From positions 1-64,000 of the forward strand of contig NZ_NOLJ01000002.1 in NCBI RefSeq assembly GCF_002246015.1: a stretch of 64,000 nt of DNA, given 5' to 3'. The notes beneath the pieces are model-generated. The model had not been told where the DNA came from. It saw nothing but the letters and a program-made list of their open reading frames with translations, and did not search any database. The DNA is from Nostoc sp. 'Peltigera membranacea cyanobiont' 210A (GTDB taxonomy: Bacteria > Cyanobacteriota > Cyanobacteriia > Cyanobacteriales > Nostocaceae). Both the position numbers and the translations under genes were made by a program. Positions 41,929-53,154 of the stretch are shown piece after piece. Numbering within the stretch: the stretch's first letter is position 1; the number at the start of each line of letters is the position of its first letter.

Positions 41929-42702
41929 TTAAAAAATGGTCAATACGCAGAGAAATAAGGCTTCAGTCCACTCAACGACTGCGCCGTAGGTATCTCCAGT
42001 GTGTCCACCTAGTTTGTGGTTGAACCATGCACCAGTTAAAGTGGCGATCGCACTTCCAACAACTATGATTGTCAGTGCGAGAAATAGCTGCTGTTTATCT
42101 ATCAGCCAAAGTAAACCACTCAAACTAAACAACAACAACAATCCCGGTAACAAATCTTTGTAAGAACGAATGGCTTGTTTGTGAAATGCGCCTTTACCAG
42201 TTGCTTTCAGATAAGGATATCGGGCGATCGCTAGTTGCTGTCCCCAACGTCCCCAGCCACAAGCAGCCATCAGCAACAAGCAACGGTTTTCTGGCATATC
42301 CCTCAAAGCTGTTATTTTCAGTATCACCAAGGCGATCGCAGCCATTGCTCCAAAGGCTCCTGTAGCACTATCTGCCATCACCTCCAATCGCCGATCTGGG
42401 TCGCCCACTGCTAAACCATCGGCAGTATCCATTGCCCCATCTAAGTGTAATCCTCCAGTTATGGCAATCCAAACACTTACTACCAAAGCACTACGAGTTA
42501 ACACGGGCATCCCCAGATAATCCATCCCCGTATCCAGAAACCCTAAAATTCCCCCGATTATCAATCCTACAAGCGAAGCAAGATGTGCTACTCCCCGAAA
42601 GTCCAATTCGCTTAAATACGGCAGTGGAATAGTTGTGTAAAATATGATACTAGCTGCCAGCTTTAACAGCAGCTTTTTCCACCACTGTTGCTGTTTCGTC
42701 AT
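41929..42702 (-). CDS. cobS: Adenosylcobinamide-GDP ribazoletransferase
   Basis: Cobalamin (or pseudocobalamin) synthase of the last nucleotide-loop steps; membrane protein. About 257 aa from ATG 42702 (the ORF extends 21 codons upstream but without a better site). Motifs: [35 protein letters not shown] with [15 protein letters not shown] (acidic metal-binding loop), and a C-terminal [18 protein letters not shown]. Several Leu-rich membrane helices. No riboswitch seen in the 42766-43078 spacer. Confidence 0.92.
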   Translation of the reverse strand: MTKQQQWWKKLLLKLAASIIFYTTIPLPYLSELDFRGVAHLASLVGLIIGGILGFLDTGMDYLGMPVLTRSALVVSVWIAITGGLHLDGAMDTADGLAVGDPDRRLEVMADSATGAFGAMAAIALVILKITALRDMPENRCLLLMAACGWGRWGQQLAIARYPYLKATGKGAFHKQAIRSYKDLLPGLLLLFSLSGLLWLIDKQQLFLALTIIVVGSAIATLTGAWFNHKLGGHTGDTYGAVVEWTEALFLCVLTIF

Positions 42703-42765
42703 CTGAATTACATTAATTTTTGGTAAATTGCTGGATAATAGTAGTAATTTCGGAACAACCGACAT

Positions 42766-43078
42766 CAGTAGACTTTAAAACTTTAAATAAGATTTACTTC
42801 CATTAAACATTGTCGTTGAAAATTTTGTTATGCTGGTCTAAGTGGTAAACAAATAACTTTGGGTAATTTTTTATACAAAAACGAGCAACTTAGGAAGTTA
42901 AAATTCCATCAGGGAGCAAAATTTGTGTTTTGTATTCGTTAACTAAAAACTTACTCCAAATTATTAGACGATTGCCCCACAAAATTGATATTTTTTTAAA
43001 TGTAGGGAGTAAACAAGCTATTCAATTATGACAGTTTAGCTATGTTGTTGCTCTCCTTAGCTCAATCGCAATTTTCCT
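42766..43078. other. AT-rich spacer, no supported feature
   Basis: Divergent spacer between cobS and the 43079 gene. I searched for a cobalamin-riboswitch-like conserved core and for inverted repeats and found neither. Confidence 0.4.
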
Positions 43079-43531
43079 ATGAGTCACCATCTACCCGACA
43101 CCAGGATACCAGCTCCGTGCATTATTAACACGGGCATCATTGTGAATAAGCTCGACATCCGGCGATTGCTGGCAGATTTAGGTCGAGTCCACTACATCTA
43201 CACCCAAGAAGATAAGGTACTGAGCGAGGGTGAAGGGGATGTGATGGAAGTTTTTGCCAATCCGCAAAGGTCTACCTTAGTGGCTAACCGCGCGCTATAT
43301 CTGAATGTTTGTAGTTTTGATTATTTGGAACTAAAACAGTCGTCGCAACAAGAAACCTACTTCGATTTGATGCAAGAAGGAGTGTGTCTGCGGTTAATTC
43401 CCCGATCGACACCTTTACAAGAGCGACGAGAGCGAAGCTTCAATGTCAGCGCTATAGAAGCGATGATGGAACAAGTACTCTCAGCTAGGTGGGATGCAGA
43501 AATTGACGATGACTGTTCTGATTCTTTCTAA
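43079..43531 (+). CDS. Conserved cyanobacterial protein of unknown function
   Basis: 150 aa, soluble. NTGIIVNKLDIRRLLADLGR near the start, LVANRALYLNVCSFDYLELK in the middle, and VCLRLIPRSTPLQERRERSF near the end. Acidic C-terminal tail (DAEIDDDCSD). I recognise the sequence as of a type seen in cyanobacterial genomes but recall no function. Confidence 0.7.
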   Translation: MSHHLPDTRIPAPCIINTGIIVNKLDIRRLLADLGRVHYIYTQEDKVLSEGEGDVMEVFANPQRSTLVANRALYLNVCSFDYLELKQSSQQETYFDLMQEGVCLRLIPRSTPLQERRERSFNVSAIEAMMEQVLSARWDAEIDDDCSDSF

Positions 43532-45001
<1,470 letters not shown>

Positions 45002-45079
45002 CCAATGATCGAGACTCAAACCATGTTAAGATACTTCTCAATTATGAAAGCTGTGTTGGATAGGTGGATTTAAACAAAC

Positions 45080-45217
45080 ATGGAAGCAGCACTTTTATTA
45101 GCAAAACTGCCAGAAGCTTACCAAATCTTCGATCCTTTGGTAGACGTTCTCCCAGTCATCCCTGTATTCTTCTTGTTGCTTGCTTTTGTTTGGCAAGCAG
45201 CTGTGGGATTTAGATAA
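45080..45217 (+). CDS. psbK: Photosystem II protein K
   Basis: 45 aa, one membrane helix, a small subunit of the PSII core near CP43. The mature [20 protein letters not shown] and [16 protein letters not shown] are the standard PsbK sequence; the first eight residues are the short leader removed on maturation. Lies 78 nt downstream of tgt with a strong terminator after it. Confidence 0.97.
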
Positions 45218-45237
45218 GTTAATCTATTTTTCAATTT

Positions 45238-45271
45238 ATAGGACAGGTAGACTACCTGTCCTATTTTTTTG
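45238..45271 (+). terminator. Terminator of psbK
   Basis: ATAGGACAGGTA and TACCTGTCCTAT, 12-bp perfect stem with 3-nt loop and T7. Confidence 0.93.
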
Positions 45272-45403
45272 TAGCATCGTATTTGATAAAGTTAATATTT
45301 ATTAATATTTTGCAATGAATTCTTATAATAAATAAGATGTTAATACAAGCTATGTCAATATGAAGCCTTGAAAGCCAAGCTTACAGTCAAGGAGCAATCA
45401 GTT

Positions 45404-45700
45404 ATGGGCAATATCAAATTCGTTAAAGAAAATAAAGAAGTAGTGGCAGCAGATGGTGCTAATCTCCGGCTCAAGGCGATACAAAATGGCATTGATATAT
45501 ATACATTTATTGGTAAAATGACCAATTGCGGTGGTAATGGTCAGTGTGGTACTTGTATTGTCGAGATAGTCGAAGGACTAGAAAATCTTTCCCCTCGCAC
45601 AGAAGTAGAAAACCGGAAATTCAAGAAAAAGCCAGAAAATTACCGCCTTGCCTGTCAAACTTTAGTGAATGGCTCAGTCAGCGTAGTCACGAAGCCTTAA
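45404..45700 (+). CDS. 2Fe-2S ferredoxin-type protein
   Basis: 98 aa from ATG 45404, chosen for AAGGAG 10 nt upstream (an upstream in-frame start at 45368 has none). The cluster motif is [11 protein letters not shown] with the fourth Cys in RLACQTL, in the adrenodoxin/chloroplast-type ferredoxin fold, with [20 protein letters not shown] at the start. It resembles the small ferredoxin-like proteins seen next to psbK/psbM in cyanobacteria. Redox partner unknown. Confidence 0.87.
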   Translation: MGNIKFVKENKEVVAADGANLRLKAIQNGIDIYTFIGKMTNCGGNGQCGTCIVEIVEGLENLSPRTEVENRKFKKKPENYRLACQTLVNGSVSVVTKP

Positions 45701-45754
45701 GTTCTCAAATCTGTCATGTATCCAGTCAGTAGTCAAAATACTTACCAAAATTGA

Positions 45755-45838
45755 GTGTCCTTTCTACGAGACGCTACGCGGACATTTTGAATACTTCGAC
45801 AAGCTCAGTACAAGTTTTGAATTTTGAATTGGTATAAC
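45755..45838. repeat. Palindromic repeat module block
   Basis: TTCTACGAGACGCTACGCGG, then TACTTCGACAAGCTCAGTAC and TTTTGAATTTTGAATTGG: related to modules at 838-952 and 20878-20940. Confidence 0.75.
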
Positions 45839-45900
45839 TCTGTCATCGATAATGCTATCCTAATGTTGTTGACTGGAAATTAAAGAGAGGTTTTCTTGCC

Positions 45901-46017
45901 ATGCAAGTTAATGACCTGGGGTTCATAGCGAGCATTTTGTTCGTACTAGTCCCTGCCGTGTTTTTACTAATTCTTTACATCCAAACTGCTAGCCGCGAAG
46001 GTGGAAAAGATAGTTAA
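45901..46017 (+). CDS. psbM: Photosystem II protein M
   Basis: 38 aa, single helix at the PSII dimer interface. [20 protein letters not shown] then [15 protein letters not shown] is the canonical sequence, with a slightly extended polar tail (KDS). AGAGAGG lies 12 nt upstream, and a terminator follows. Confidence 0.97.
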   Translation: MQVNDLGFIASILFVLVPAVFLLILYIQTASREGGKDS

Positions 46018-46038
46018 GAGTTTGTGTATAAAATAAAT

Positions 46039-46070
46039 AACCCCTGCACCAATAGTGTAGGGGTTTTTAT
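46039..46070 (+). terminator. Terminator of psbM
   Basis: AACCCCTGCAC and GTGTAGGGGTTTTT; 10-bp stem (one G-T), short loop, T run. Confidence 0.9.
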
Positions 46071-46165
46071 TTATCAACCAGCAACTTAGCGCTGAATAGT
46101 AAAGACAACACAAGTCTTACTTTACTATTCGATGACAACAATTATTATACTCAGCACTGTTTCCT

Positions 46166-47017
46166 TTAAGCGATTGTCCGCGCCAACAATACCGGACAAG
46201 TGGCATTGACTCGAACATAGTCAGACAAGGAAGATCCGATGAGCCGATCTATATCAACAAAACTCTTAGCGATCGATGGACGACGATCTGGAGAACCGAG
46301 CAATAATAAGTCTATATTTAACTCTTCTGCCAATCGACAAATTTCTTCACCAGGCTTGCCACTGCTGATATAAGAACGAGATTGGATGCCTTGTTTTTCA
46401 GCTTCTGCAACAGCAGCTGCTAAAACTGGATTTTTGTCTGAGTTAACCTTGGTTATTTCCGATTTTTTACCACCTAAATCTGTACTAATATTTGCCAAAA
46501 TTAACTCGCCACCCGGAATATCCCGAAGTAAAAACAGTGCCAATTTCAAGCAATTTTTTGCTGAGTCAGAGTTATCTATTGCCACCATAACTCGCTTAAT
46601 TCTTTTAACATAAATGTCATCTTTTACCAGCAGCATGGGGCGAGAAGATAGCTGAAAAACATACTGACTGACTGAGTTCGATAAAATCGATTGCAGTCGC
46701 TTCAGTCCGCGTGAACCCATAATAATCAAGTCAGCGTCGATTTCATCAGCTACTTGGCAAACCACATCTTTGGGATCGCCTTCACGCAAAATTGAAGAAA
46801 CTTGGCTAGGATCTAAGTTCAAAGTTTGAATAGCATTAGCCAGAATTTTACCCCCATTTTCCCATTTAGTTGTCATGGTAGCAGCAGCATTTTGTGCTTG
46901 AACAACATGCAAAATCGTAACTTTTGCAGATTGAATTGAAGGGATTTCTTTTAGGGTTTTGAGCATTTCTTCTGCGTGTCCCAATCCCGATACAGCCAGC
47001 AAAATTCTTCTGATCAT
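46166..47017 (-). CDS. Tandem universal stress protein (two UspA domains)
   Basis: 283 aa with two UspA domains (residues ~1-140 and ~150-283). The first carries the ATP-binding signature IIMGSRGLKRLQSILSNSVS (GxxGx9GS pattern); the second has LLLLGSPDRRPS and LIGSSLSDYVRVNATCPVLL. Double-domain UspA proteins bind ATP or cAMP and are induced in stress. ATG 47017; upstream spacer is long and AT-rich. Confidence 0.9.
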   Translation of the reverse strand: MIRRILLAVSGLGHAEEMLKTLKEIPSIQSAKVTILHVVQAQNAAATMTTKWENGGKILANAIQTLNLDPSQVSSILREGDPKDVVCQVADEIDADLIIMGSRGLKRLQSILSNSVSQYVFQLSSRPMLLVKDDIYVKRIKRVMVAIDNSDSAKNCLKLALFLLRDIPGGELILANISTDLGGKKSEITKVNSDKNPVLAAAVAEAEKQGIQSRSYISSGKPGEEICRLAEELNIDLLLLGSPDRRPSIAKSFVDIDRLIGSSLSDYVRVNATCPVLLARTIA

Positions 47018-47572
47018 TTTACGTAATTTTTGTGAAGTTTACTTTTGTTTTCGCTGTTGGTACTTGGCTCTGGTCGGATTTTCACCAACTTGTTTGATAA
47101 CCTAGTTAGTAATTTGGCACAAATAAACTTTATTTTTTAGTATTTAACACTCAAACAAATGGCAAAGGATAAAAAACTAAACAAATGTTTAAGTTTGTTT
47201 GCACTTAGTCACTTAAACTTTCAACTAGACTTCAACTATTCAGCTTACTCTCAATTTAGTCTGATGAACTTAATAAATTATGATGTTAGTTATTATTTTT
47301 AATCTATGTTTACTTTTGTTAATTAGAAGTTAGTTAAGTATTGCAAATAAATGCCAAAATAACTCTAAAGGAAAATTAATTCAGTATAACCTCGCTTCCC
47401 ACTTGAATAGTCTACATTCTTCCTGATTTTCCCATATTCTCTGCTTTTTTAAGTGTTTTGCAGTTTTGGTAAATCAGATAGGATTGCTATATCCGAACAC
47501 CTGCAAAATGCGGGATAACAACATCCAAATTCGGATATTCTAATAGTCGAAATCATATTTAATGACTATATT
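47018..47572. other. Long AT-rich spacer
   Basis: 555 nt between the divergent Usp gene and the 3' end of phoD. AT-rich with poly-T stretches; no coding frame or conserved element that I can support. Confidence 0.4.
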
Positions 47573-47602
47573 AAAACCCCCCAGATTCTATTTGGAGGGT
47601 TT
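47573..47602 (-). terminator. Terminator of phoD
   Basis: On the minus strand AAACCCTCC and GGGGGGTTTTAA pair (one G-T) with an 11-nt loop, 24 nt after the phoD stop. Confidence 0.75.
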
Positions 47603-47625
47603 GTTTGATGACTTGTGAGATTTGC

Positions 47626-49197
47626 TTAATTTAGATGTGCCCCTGGTTGTCCGTTTTGGACTACAAAGGAAGCTAGGGTTTTGACTGAGGCATTCATATC
47701 AACGATGCTTGATACAACGCGATAGTCACTTTGCCAGCGTTTTGGAGTCAGGTTGCAGCGGACGTATCCTCGGTAAGCACCGTCAAAAAACTTAGTATGG
47801 GGATTATTAATTAGGGCTGCTTGAGATGGAGCAATGAATGAGGTGGGAAAGTCAGAGGTGATTGAAGTTCCTACGAACTCAGTTCCTACAGTCGGCGAGT
47901 TTGGGTTATTAAAGTCAAGCTTGAGGTTGTGTACCCAACTAGAATGTATGTCTCCAGTAATTACCACTGGATTAGAGGGTTGGCGCTGGTTGAGAAAACT
48001 CAAAAGCCGATTACGTGCAGCCACGTAACCGTCCCACTGATCCACATTGAAGACACCGACACCTGGACTACTATTGAAATTGTACTCGGCTAGCATGGTC
48101 TGTTGAGCAATCACATTCCAGCGCGATCGCGATTGATCTAACCCTTTTCGTAGCCACTGTTCTTGCTCTGAGCCTGTCATCGTAGCATTTGTATCAAAAG
48201 CTTGGGGACAGCGAGGCTTAAGTCCATCATCACAAGGTTGATTAGTGCGATACTGCCTCGTGTCTAGCACATTGAACTCAGCTAAATTACCGAAAGTCAA
48301 CCGCCGATAAAGCAGCGTGTCTGGTCCCTTGGGCAATGAAGACTGACGTAGAGGCATGTGTTCGTAGTAAGCTTGGTAAGCATTAGCTCGCCGTTTTCTA
48401 AAAGCCTCTTGGGTTTGGTTGTCTTCGGGAATTAAGTTGGCGTAGTTGTTGTCAACTTCATGATCGTCCCAAGTGACAATCCAGGGAAAAGCCGCATGAG
48501 CAGCTTGCAGATTCGGGTCAGTTTTGTACAAGGCGTGGCGATCGCGATAGTCTTTAAGAGTGATAATTTCTGGACTATTATGCTGGCGCGGCCCACCAGA
48601 CTGTGGCCCGTATTCGTAGATGTAATCACCCAGATGAACCACAAGGTCGAGATTTTCCTCAGCTAAATGCCGATAAGCGGTATAGTAGCCATTTTGCCAG
48701 TCTTGACAGGAGACAAAAGCAAAGTTCAGTTGTTGGGTATAACTATAAGATGCTGGTGCTGTGCGAGTCCGTCCAATGGGGCTAACTTCCTTACCTACTT
48801 GAAATTGATACCAGTACCAACGGTCAGGGTTTAGCCCACGGACATCAACGTGGACTGAGTGTGCTAACTCTGGTGTCGCTAGTACTGTTCCTCGCCGCAC
48901 CACCCGTTTCATGTTTTCATCAAGGGCAACTTGCCACCGCACTGGAACATTTACCAATGGCATCCCACCTCCAGAGAGTGGATTGGGAGCCAGTCGTGTC
49001 CAGATAACAACACCATCCGGCAAAGGATCGCCAGAGGCAACACCAAGACTGAACGGATACCCAGAAAACCTTGAGCTAGCCAATACCGGATGCCATTGAC
49101 TAGCGATTGTTAACCCCGTTAAGAATCCTGCACCCAACAAAAAATTCCGCCGTTTGCACCGATTTGCTAGCAGGCGTGTACCATCCATAAGTTCCAT
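47626..49197 (-). CDS. phoD: Alkaline phosphatase PhoD (Tat-exported)
   Basis: 523 aa from ATG 49197, chosen because AAGGGGTG sits 5-12 nt upstream. Twin-arginine signal KRRNFLLGAGFLTGL, then the PhoD N-terminal domain (FSLGVASGDPLPDGVVIWTR) and the metallophosphatase domain: AFVSCQDWQNGYY, HLGDYIYEYGP, TWDDHEVDNNY, FNVLDTRQYRTNQPC, VITGDIHSSWVHNL. Calcium/iron-dependent phosphodi- and monoesterase released under phosphate starvation. The 150-nt upstream region has a candidate Pho box. Confidence 0.93.
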   Translation of the reverse strand: MELMDGTRLLANRCKRRNFLLGAGFLTGLTIASQWHPVLASSRFSGYPFSLGVASGDPLPDGVVIWTRLAPNPLSGGGMPLVNVPVRWQVALDENMKRVVRRGTVLATPELAHSVHVDVRGLNPDRWYWYQFQVGKEVSPIGRTRTAPASYSYTQQLNFAFVSCQDWQNGYYTAYRHLAEENLDLVVHLGDYIYEYGPQSGGPRQHNSPEIITLKDYRDRHALYKTDPNLQAAHAAFPWIVTWDDHEVDNNYANLIPEDNQTQEAFRKRRANAYQAYYEHMPLRQSSLPKGPDTLLYRRLTFGNLAEFNVLDTRQYRTNQPCDDGLKPRCPQAFDTNATMTGSEQEQWLRKGLDQSRSRWNVIAQQTMLAEYNFNSSPGVGVFNVDQWDGYVAARNRLLSFLNQRQPSNPVVITGDIHSSWVHNLKLDFNNPNSPTVGTEFVGTSITSDFPTSFIAPSQAALINNPHTKFFDGAYRGYVRCNLTPKRWQSDYRVVSSIVDMNASVKTLASFVVQNGQPGAHLN

Positions 49198-49340
49198 ATT
49201 CACCCCTTCCCAGATGTAAATACAGTTGGCAAATTTTAGGAGTGTCAGTTGTGAAAAGCACAAATAATGGCTTGATTTGACTTGTTTCCTAATTGCTGCT
49301 CAACCAAACACAAGGAACCTACCAACCCAGGATCAAGTAG

Positions 49341-49368
49341 AAATTAAGATTTTGTTAAGTTTAAAATT
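49341..49368 (-). promoter_or_regulatory. Candidate Pho box upstream of phoD
   Basis: On the minus strand: TTTTAAACTTAACAAAATCT then TAATTTC. Two CTTAAY cores at 11-nt spacing match the cyanobacterial SphR/PhoB-type consensus of YTTAAYY repeats separated by 3 nt; a third weak core overlaps. About 145 nt before the phoD start. Confidence 0.6.
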
Positions 49369-49445
49369 GAATTAGGGAATTGGGTATTGGGGCTAAAAAA
49401 ACTTTGTGGGTAATTTAGACCCACCACCAAAATAGTAAAGAATTT

Positions 49446-50570
49446 ATGACAATTAACGATGCAGTTTTGGGAGGGATTGAAAGAGTTAGGCAATTGCTGG
49501 CGCATGGAAAGGTTGAACAAAAAATTGATGCCCTTCTAGATGTTTTTGAGTATGGGGAAGCTGGCTTAGACTTGATTATTCAAGCTTTACAGAACTCAGA
49601 GGTTGATGTTCAAGAAGCAGCTTATTGGCTACTCCAGGAAAGTACAGAGCCAAGAGCTAAACTGGCATTACAGGCATACAACCCCTATTTATTTTTTGAG
49701 TATCTTTTTACTATTGAGAGGTATACAGATCAAGTTCCTGGGATTGGTCATATTTTTATTAATGTAGATAAAGAAGTCTCAGTAACTCTTGATGATAATG
49801 ATGGAATAGTGAAAATATGGAATATTCAGACACAACAAGTAACTAACACATGGAAGCAGGAAAACCCAACGAAATTTACTCAAGTTATCTTCGCTCCAGA
49901 TGACCAAATATTAGGACTTTCGCATTCTAATGATTGTGCTGAGGTATGGGATCTCAAAATAGGGGAGAAAATCTTTACCACCGGTCATCATGCGGAAAAC
50001 TTTTGGGCTGTTTCTTTTAGTCCAGATGGTCAAAAACTTGTAAGTACTGGTGATGCTAATATTTTTGTATTATGGAATATTCATCAAATAGAGGAAAATT
50101 CCTCTATTGAGATACCTGAATATCTTCCTCGCCGTTTTTCCATATACTCAAACTCACAAACCTTGGTCACTTATACCAGTGACAAAAACTATAATACTAC
50201 TCTGGAATTGTGGGATTGGCAGACAGAACAGGTATTTTGCACAATTAATACCCAATCAAGGTTTATTCCTGATGTTGATATCAGCCCAGATAGACGTTTA
50301 TTAATTAGTAGTAGCCGAGAAAATGGAACTATTAAAGTGTGGAACATTCAGACAGGACATGAACTTTGTCGCCTCATAACTAATTTATCATTCATTGATT
50401 GTCATACAATTAGCTCGGACGGACAGAGACTATTTGTTTGGATTGGAGGCAGTACATTTACAGCTCAGGTATGGGGATACCCCAGCAGTTCTGGTAGGGC
50501 GGACACGGACGAGCTACGTGAAAAATGGGACAAAGCGCAAAACTTTGTTAAAATGCTTGCAATAATTTAG
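49446..50570 (+). CDS. WD40-repeat protein with HEAT-like N-terminus
   Basis: 374 aa, soluble. Residues ~1-85 look like helical HEAT/armadillo repeats (LIIQALQNSEVDVQEAAYWL), then WD40-type beta-propeller blades with WD/WN ends: IVKIWNIQTQQ, CAEVWDLKIGE, FVLWNIHQIEE, TLELWDWQTEQ, TIKVWNIQTGH, and a last blade VWGYPSSSG. SFSPDGQKLVSTGDA is the canonical strand pattern. Scaffold protein; partner unknown. Similar N-termini occur with leucine-rich or HEAT proteins beside kinases in cyanobacteria. Confidence 0.82.
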   Translation: MTINDAVLGGIERVRQLLAHGKVEQKIDALLDVFEYGEAGLDLIIQALQNSEVDVQEAAYWLLQESTEPRAKLALQAYNPYLFFEYLFTIERYTDQVPGIGHIFINVDKEVSVTLDDNDGIVKIWNIQTQQVTNTWKQENPTKFTQVIFAPDDQILGLSHSNDCAEVWDLKIGEKIFTTGHHAENFWAVSFSPDGQKLVSTGDANIFVLWNIHQIEENSSIEIPEYLPRRFSIYSNSQTLVTYTSDKNYNTTLELWDWQTEQVFCTINTQSRFIPDVDISPDRRLLISSSRENGTIKVWNIQTGHELCRLITNLSFIDCHTISSDGQRLFVWIGGSTFTAQVWGYPSSSGRADTDELREKWDKAQNFVKMLAII

Positions 50571-50682
50571 GTTTTATAATCTTCTACAAGCAAGTATCCG
50601 CGTCACTACTCTCGGAATCCACGGTGATTTAAGATAGTTTTACTTCAAAATTCAGAATGATACTGTACAAATTACGAATTAT

Positions 50683-51945
50683 TTAAAACCTACCATTTCC
50701 CTGAACAATGTGCTTAACGGTGGTCAAGGTTTCCAGGCTGATAAATCCTCGGCGATGACCTTTTTGATTAGACATACCGAGAAATACTGAATCTCCCCGC
50801 GAAGGGTTGCGGGAAAAACGCGGGGAAGTGTTGATGTAGGTAGAAGCACTGTTAACTCCTAAAGCAAACTGCCGACTTTCCTGGTAAGATTCAGTCACGA
50901 TAGAGTCAGCATGACCACTGCTGTATTCATTAATCCAAGCGATCGCAGCTTCTAAGCTATCCACTAGTTTAAAAGCCACTGTCCTGGTTAAATAAGGGTT
51001 TCCCCATTCACCTTCTTTTACCAGCTGCAACTGGGGAAAGGCTTGGACTAGTTCTGCATCCCCTTTAATTTCAAAGCCTTTTTCCATCAAGCTGTTCCAT
51101 AAAACTGCTAAAGATGATGGCAAGGCTTGACGATGAATTAGTACCTTTTCAATAGCGTTGACTTGATCGGGTTCACTTTGATGACTATTAAGAATCATCA
51201 AGCGCACCATTTCTAAGCTACTATTCAGCGACCAGTAGAGGTAACAGTTACCCATCGCCGACTTTAAAACTGGGCAAGTTGACTGTCGGACTACCTGCTG
51301 CACTAAGCTAGAACGTCCGTAGGGAATCACTAAATTCACGTACTGGTCTTGAGTAACTAGATCCCGAACTGAAGCCCCATGTTCTGCTGTAATCAGTTCT
51401 AGACAGCCCGGAGCTAAACCAACTTCTGCGATCGCATTTTGCAGTGCTTCAGCGATGGCGGCGTTGGAATGGCTAGCTTCGGTACTGCCTTTGAGAATTA
51501 TACAATTGCCAGTTTTGATACAAAAACCCGCTGCGATCGCCCCTAAATCGGGAAATGCCTCATAAATAAATCCAATCACTCCCAAGGGCATTAACTGGGT
51601 GTAACTTTGGGAATCTTCCAGTTGATAATCAGCGGTTCTAACGCGTCGCAGCGGATCTGATAATTCCCCCAACCGTTTTAAAATGTCCACTGTCATCTCT
51701 AGCCTTGTGGGAGTCAGCTTCAGCCAGTCCAATATCAACTCAGGCACTGCCATTTCCCGACTGGCTTCTAAATCCAAGGTATTGGCTTCTAGAATGTCGT
51801 CAAATGAGCGCTCAATCGCCTTTGCCATTGCCAATACTGCACGACTTCGGTCTACTCCCTTTGTGAGCGCCAACTTTAGGGAAGCTTGATAGGCTCGTTG
51901 GGCACTAGTAATCGGTTCGGGGTGGTCATCCAATTCAACAGTCAT
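50683..51945 (-). CDS. proA: Gamma-glutamyl phosphate reductase
   Basis: 420 aa. NADPH-dependent reduction of gamma-glutamyl phosphate to the semialdehyde in proline synthesis. Motifs: MPLGVIGFIYEAFPDLGAIA, CIILKGSTEASHSNAAI, VNLVIPYGRSSLVQQV, catalytic Cys in SAMGNCYLYW, and NEYSSGHADSIVTE, NTSPRFSRNPSRGDS near the end. Length and motifs complete. The gene for the 51950-52357 membrane protein ends 4 nt upstream, so they are probably one operon. Confidence 0.93.
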   Translation of the reverse strand: MTVELDDHPEPITSAQRAYQASLKLALTKGVDRSRAVLAMAKAIERSFDDILEANTLDLEASREMAVPELILDWLKLTPTRLEMTVDILKRLGELSDPLRRVRTADYQLEDSQSYTQLMPLGVIGFIYEAFPDLGAIAAGFCIKTGNCIILKGSTEASHSNAAIAEALQNAIAEVGLAPGCLELITAEHGASVRDLVTQDQYVNLVIPYGRSSLVQQVVRQSTCPVLKSAMGNCYLYWSLNSSLEMVRLMILNSHQSEPDQVNAIEKVLIHRQALPSSLAVLWNSLMEKGFEIKGDAELVQAFPQLQLVKEGEWGNPYLTRTVAFKLVDSLEAAIAWINEYSSGHADSIVTESYQESRQFALGVNSASTYINTSPRFSRNPSRGDSVFLGMSNQKGHRRGFISLETLTTVKHIVQGNGRF

Positions 51946-51949
51946 TGAG

Positions 51950-52357
51950 TTAACGTCTGTAGGTAAGCCAGACCATTAGTGCTGGTAAAATAGCCAATAG
52001 CACCGCCACCATTGCCCAAGCAATAATGCTGGAACCATTTGCCAATCGCAGTGCTAATGGCAGCCATATAATCACTAGCACGAAAATAATGCCCAGCGCT
52101 ATAGGCAGATAGCTTTCTCCCAAGCGGGGATGGACAACATGCCAACTATTTCCCATCCAACGCCAAGCCCGTTTGTAGGGATAGGTGGTGGAAAGCTGTT
52201 CTAGGACATGACCATTATCTTCTACAACAAAGATTTGCTGACAGCGATCGCAACCAAATGCTTCTGTCAGTGTAATCGGAATTAACTGACCCCGGCGACG
52301 ACAGGGACAGGGGTATTCGGTATTGAAATCGATTTTTTCGGGTTTTTGAGATTGCAC
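51950..52357 (-). CDS. Conserved zinc-knuckle membrane protein
   Basis: 135 aa, start GTG 52357. N-terminal metal-binding Cys (YPCPCRRRGQ and FGCDRCQQIF), a central RAWRWMGNSWHVVHPRLGES stretch and two C-terminal helices (ALGIIFVLVIIWLPLAL and WAMVAVLLAILPALMVWL). Of unknown function; conserved upstream of proA in related cyanobacteria as I recall, but that is not checkable here. Confidence 0.7.
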   Translation of the reverse strand: MQSQKPEKIDFNTEYPCPCRRRGQLIPITLTEAFGCDRCQQIFVVEDNGHVLEQLSTTYPYKRAWRWMGNSWHVVHPRLGESYLPIALGIIFVLVIIWLPLALRLANGSSIIAWAMVAVLLAILPALMVWLTYRR

Positions 52358-52987
52358 AAGCGTTCTAATAACTTGAGCGTGTTTTACACGAACTGCGAGA
52401 ATATAATGCCTTAGAGGCTTCTGTCTTTATATACATAGAAAGGCGATACAAACATTGCCCTGATTAAAAATAGTAGATGCCGCTAACTTTAAGTATACTA
52501 GTTGCCAAATTAGTACAGAGTTATCTATTTGTAATCTTTCCCCATAGCTGGCGATCTTATTTAAAAATTTCCTTCTCTTCATCTGTCGCTTTTAAGGTAA
52601 TGTGGTTGCGTTTTTGGGGATTTATTATGCTGACACACCTGGTACAATTTTAAGCATAGGTGGCGATTCGCTCCTAAAGCAAATCCTTTGGGAAGGCTAC
52701 GCTCGTAAACAACACACATCAACAAACCCGCTAATTTCTCTTTGGGTCACTGTCACTATATATTACTATCAGTTCTCAAGGTTAGATCGGCATTATGTCC
52801 AATATCTATTCCTTGGAGTTTACAAGTGTTTATAGAGCAGGAATTACTAAAATATCTATTGTAGTGTGTAACTCTTTGTCCAAACATATAGATTGTGGCT
52901 AGTTTTTACTCACCTGTCCACATTCTGCGCAGTTTACAAGAGTGCAGAGCTAATATACGAACACTTCAACGCACCCTAAAAACACTA
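52358..52987. other. Long spacer, no supported gene
   Basis: 630 nt, AT-rich, with a repeat fragment TCGCTCCTAAAGCAAATCCT at 52668. A 77-codon frame at 52602-52835 has no recognisable features and is not called. Confidence 0.45.
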
Positions 52988-53022
52988 AACCTCTTGGAAT
53001 TGTTAAATTCAAGAGGTTTTAG
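52988..53022 (-). terminator. Probable terminator of tRNA-Gly
   Basis: On the minus strand AAAACCTCTTGAATT and AATTCCAAGAGGTTT form an 11-12-bp stem with a 1-nt bulge; moderate T-richness follows (TTTAGTGTTTTT). Confidence 0.65.
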
Positions 53023-53027
53023 TTGGA

Positions 53028-53099
53028 AGCGGGTGACGCGATTCGAACGCGCGACATTCACCTTGGCAAGGTGACGCTCTACCACTGAGCTACACCCGC
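53028..53099 (-). tRNA. tRNA-Gly (anticodon GCC)
   Basis: 72-nt cloverleaf. Acceptor GCGGGTG/CACCCGC, D-arm GCTCAGTGGTAGAGC, anticodon stem CACCT/AGGTG with loop TGCCA-type reading GCC, variable AATGTC, T-arm GCGCGTTCGAATCGCGT, discriminator T. The 3' CCA is not encoded. Confidence 0.95.
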
Positions 53100-53154
53100 A
53101 ATCAATTGCCATATATCAATATCTCAGATTTATCTGTAATTGTCAACCCCTTAA

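Noticed and set aside
42766..43078. Cobalamin riboswitch upstream of cobS
   Set aside because: No B12-box-like conserved core could be found.
52602..52835. A 77-codon + strand frame
   Set aside because: No ribosome site, repeat content, no family features.
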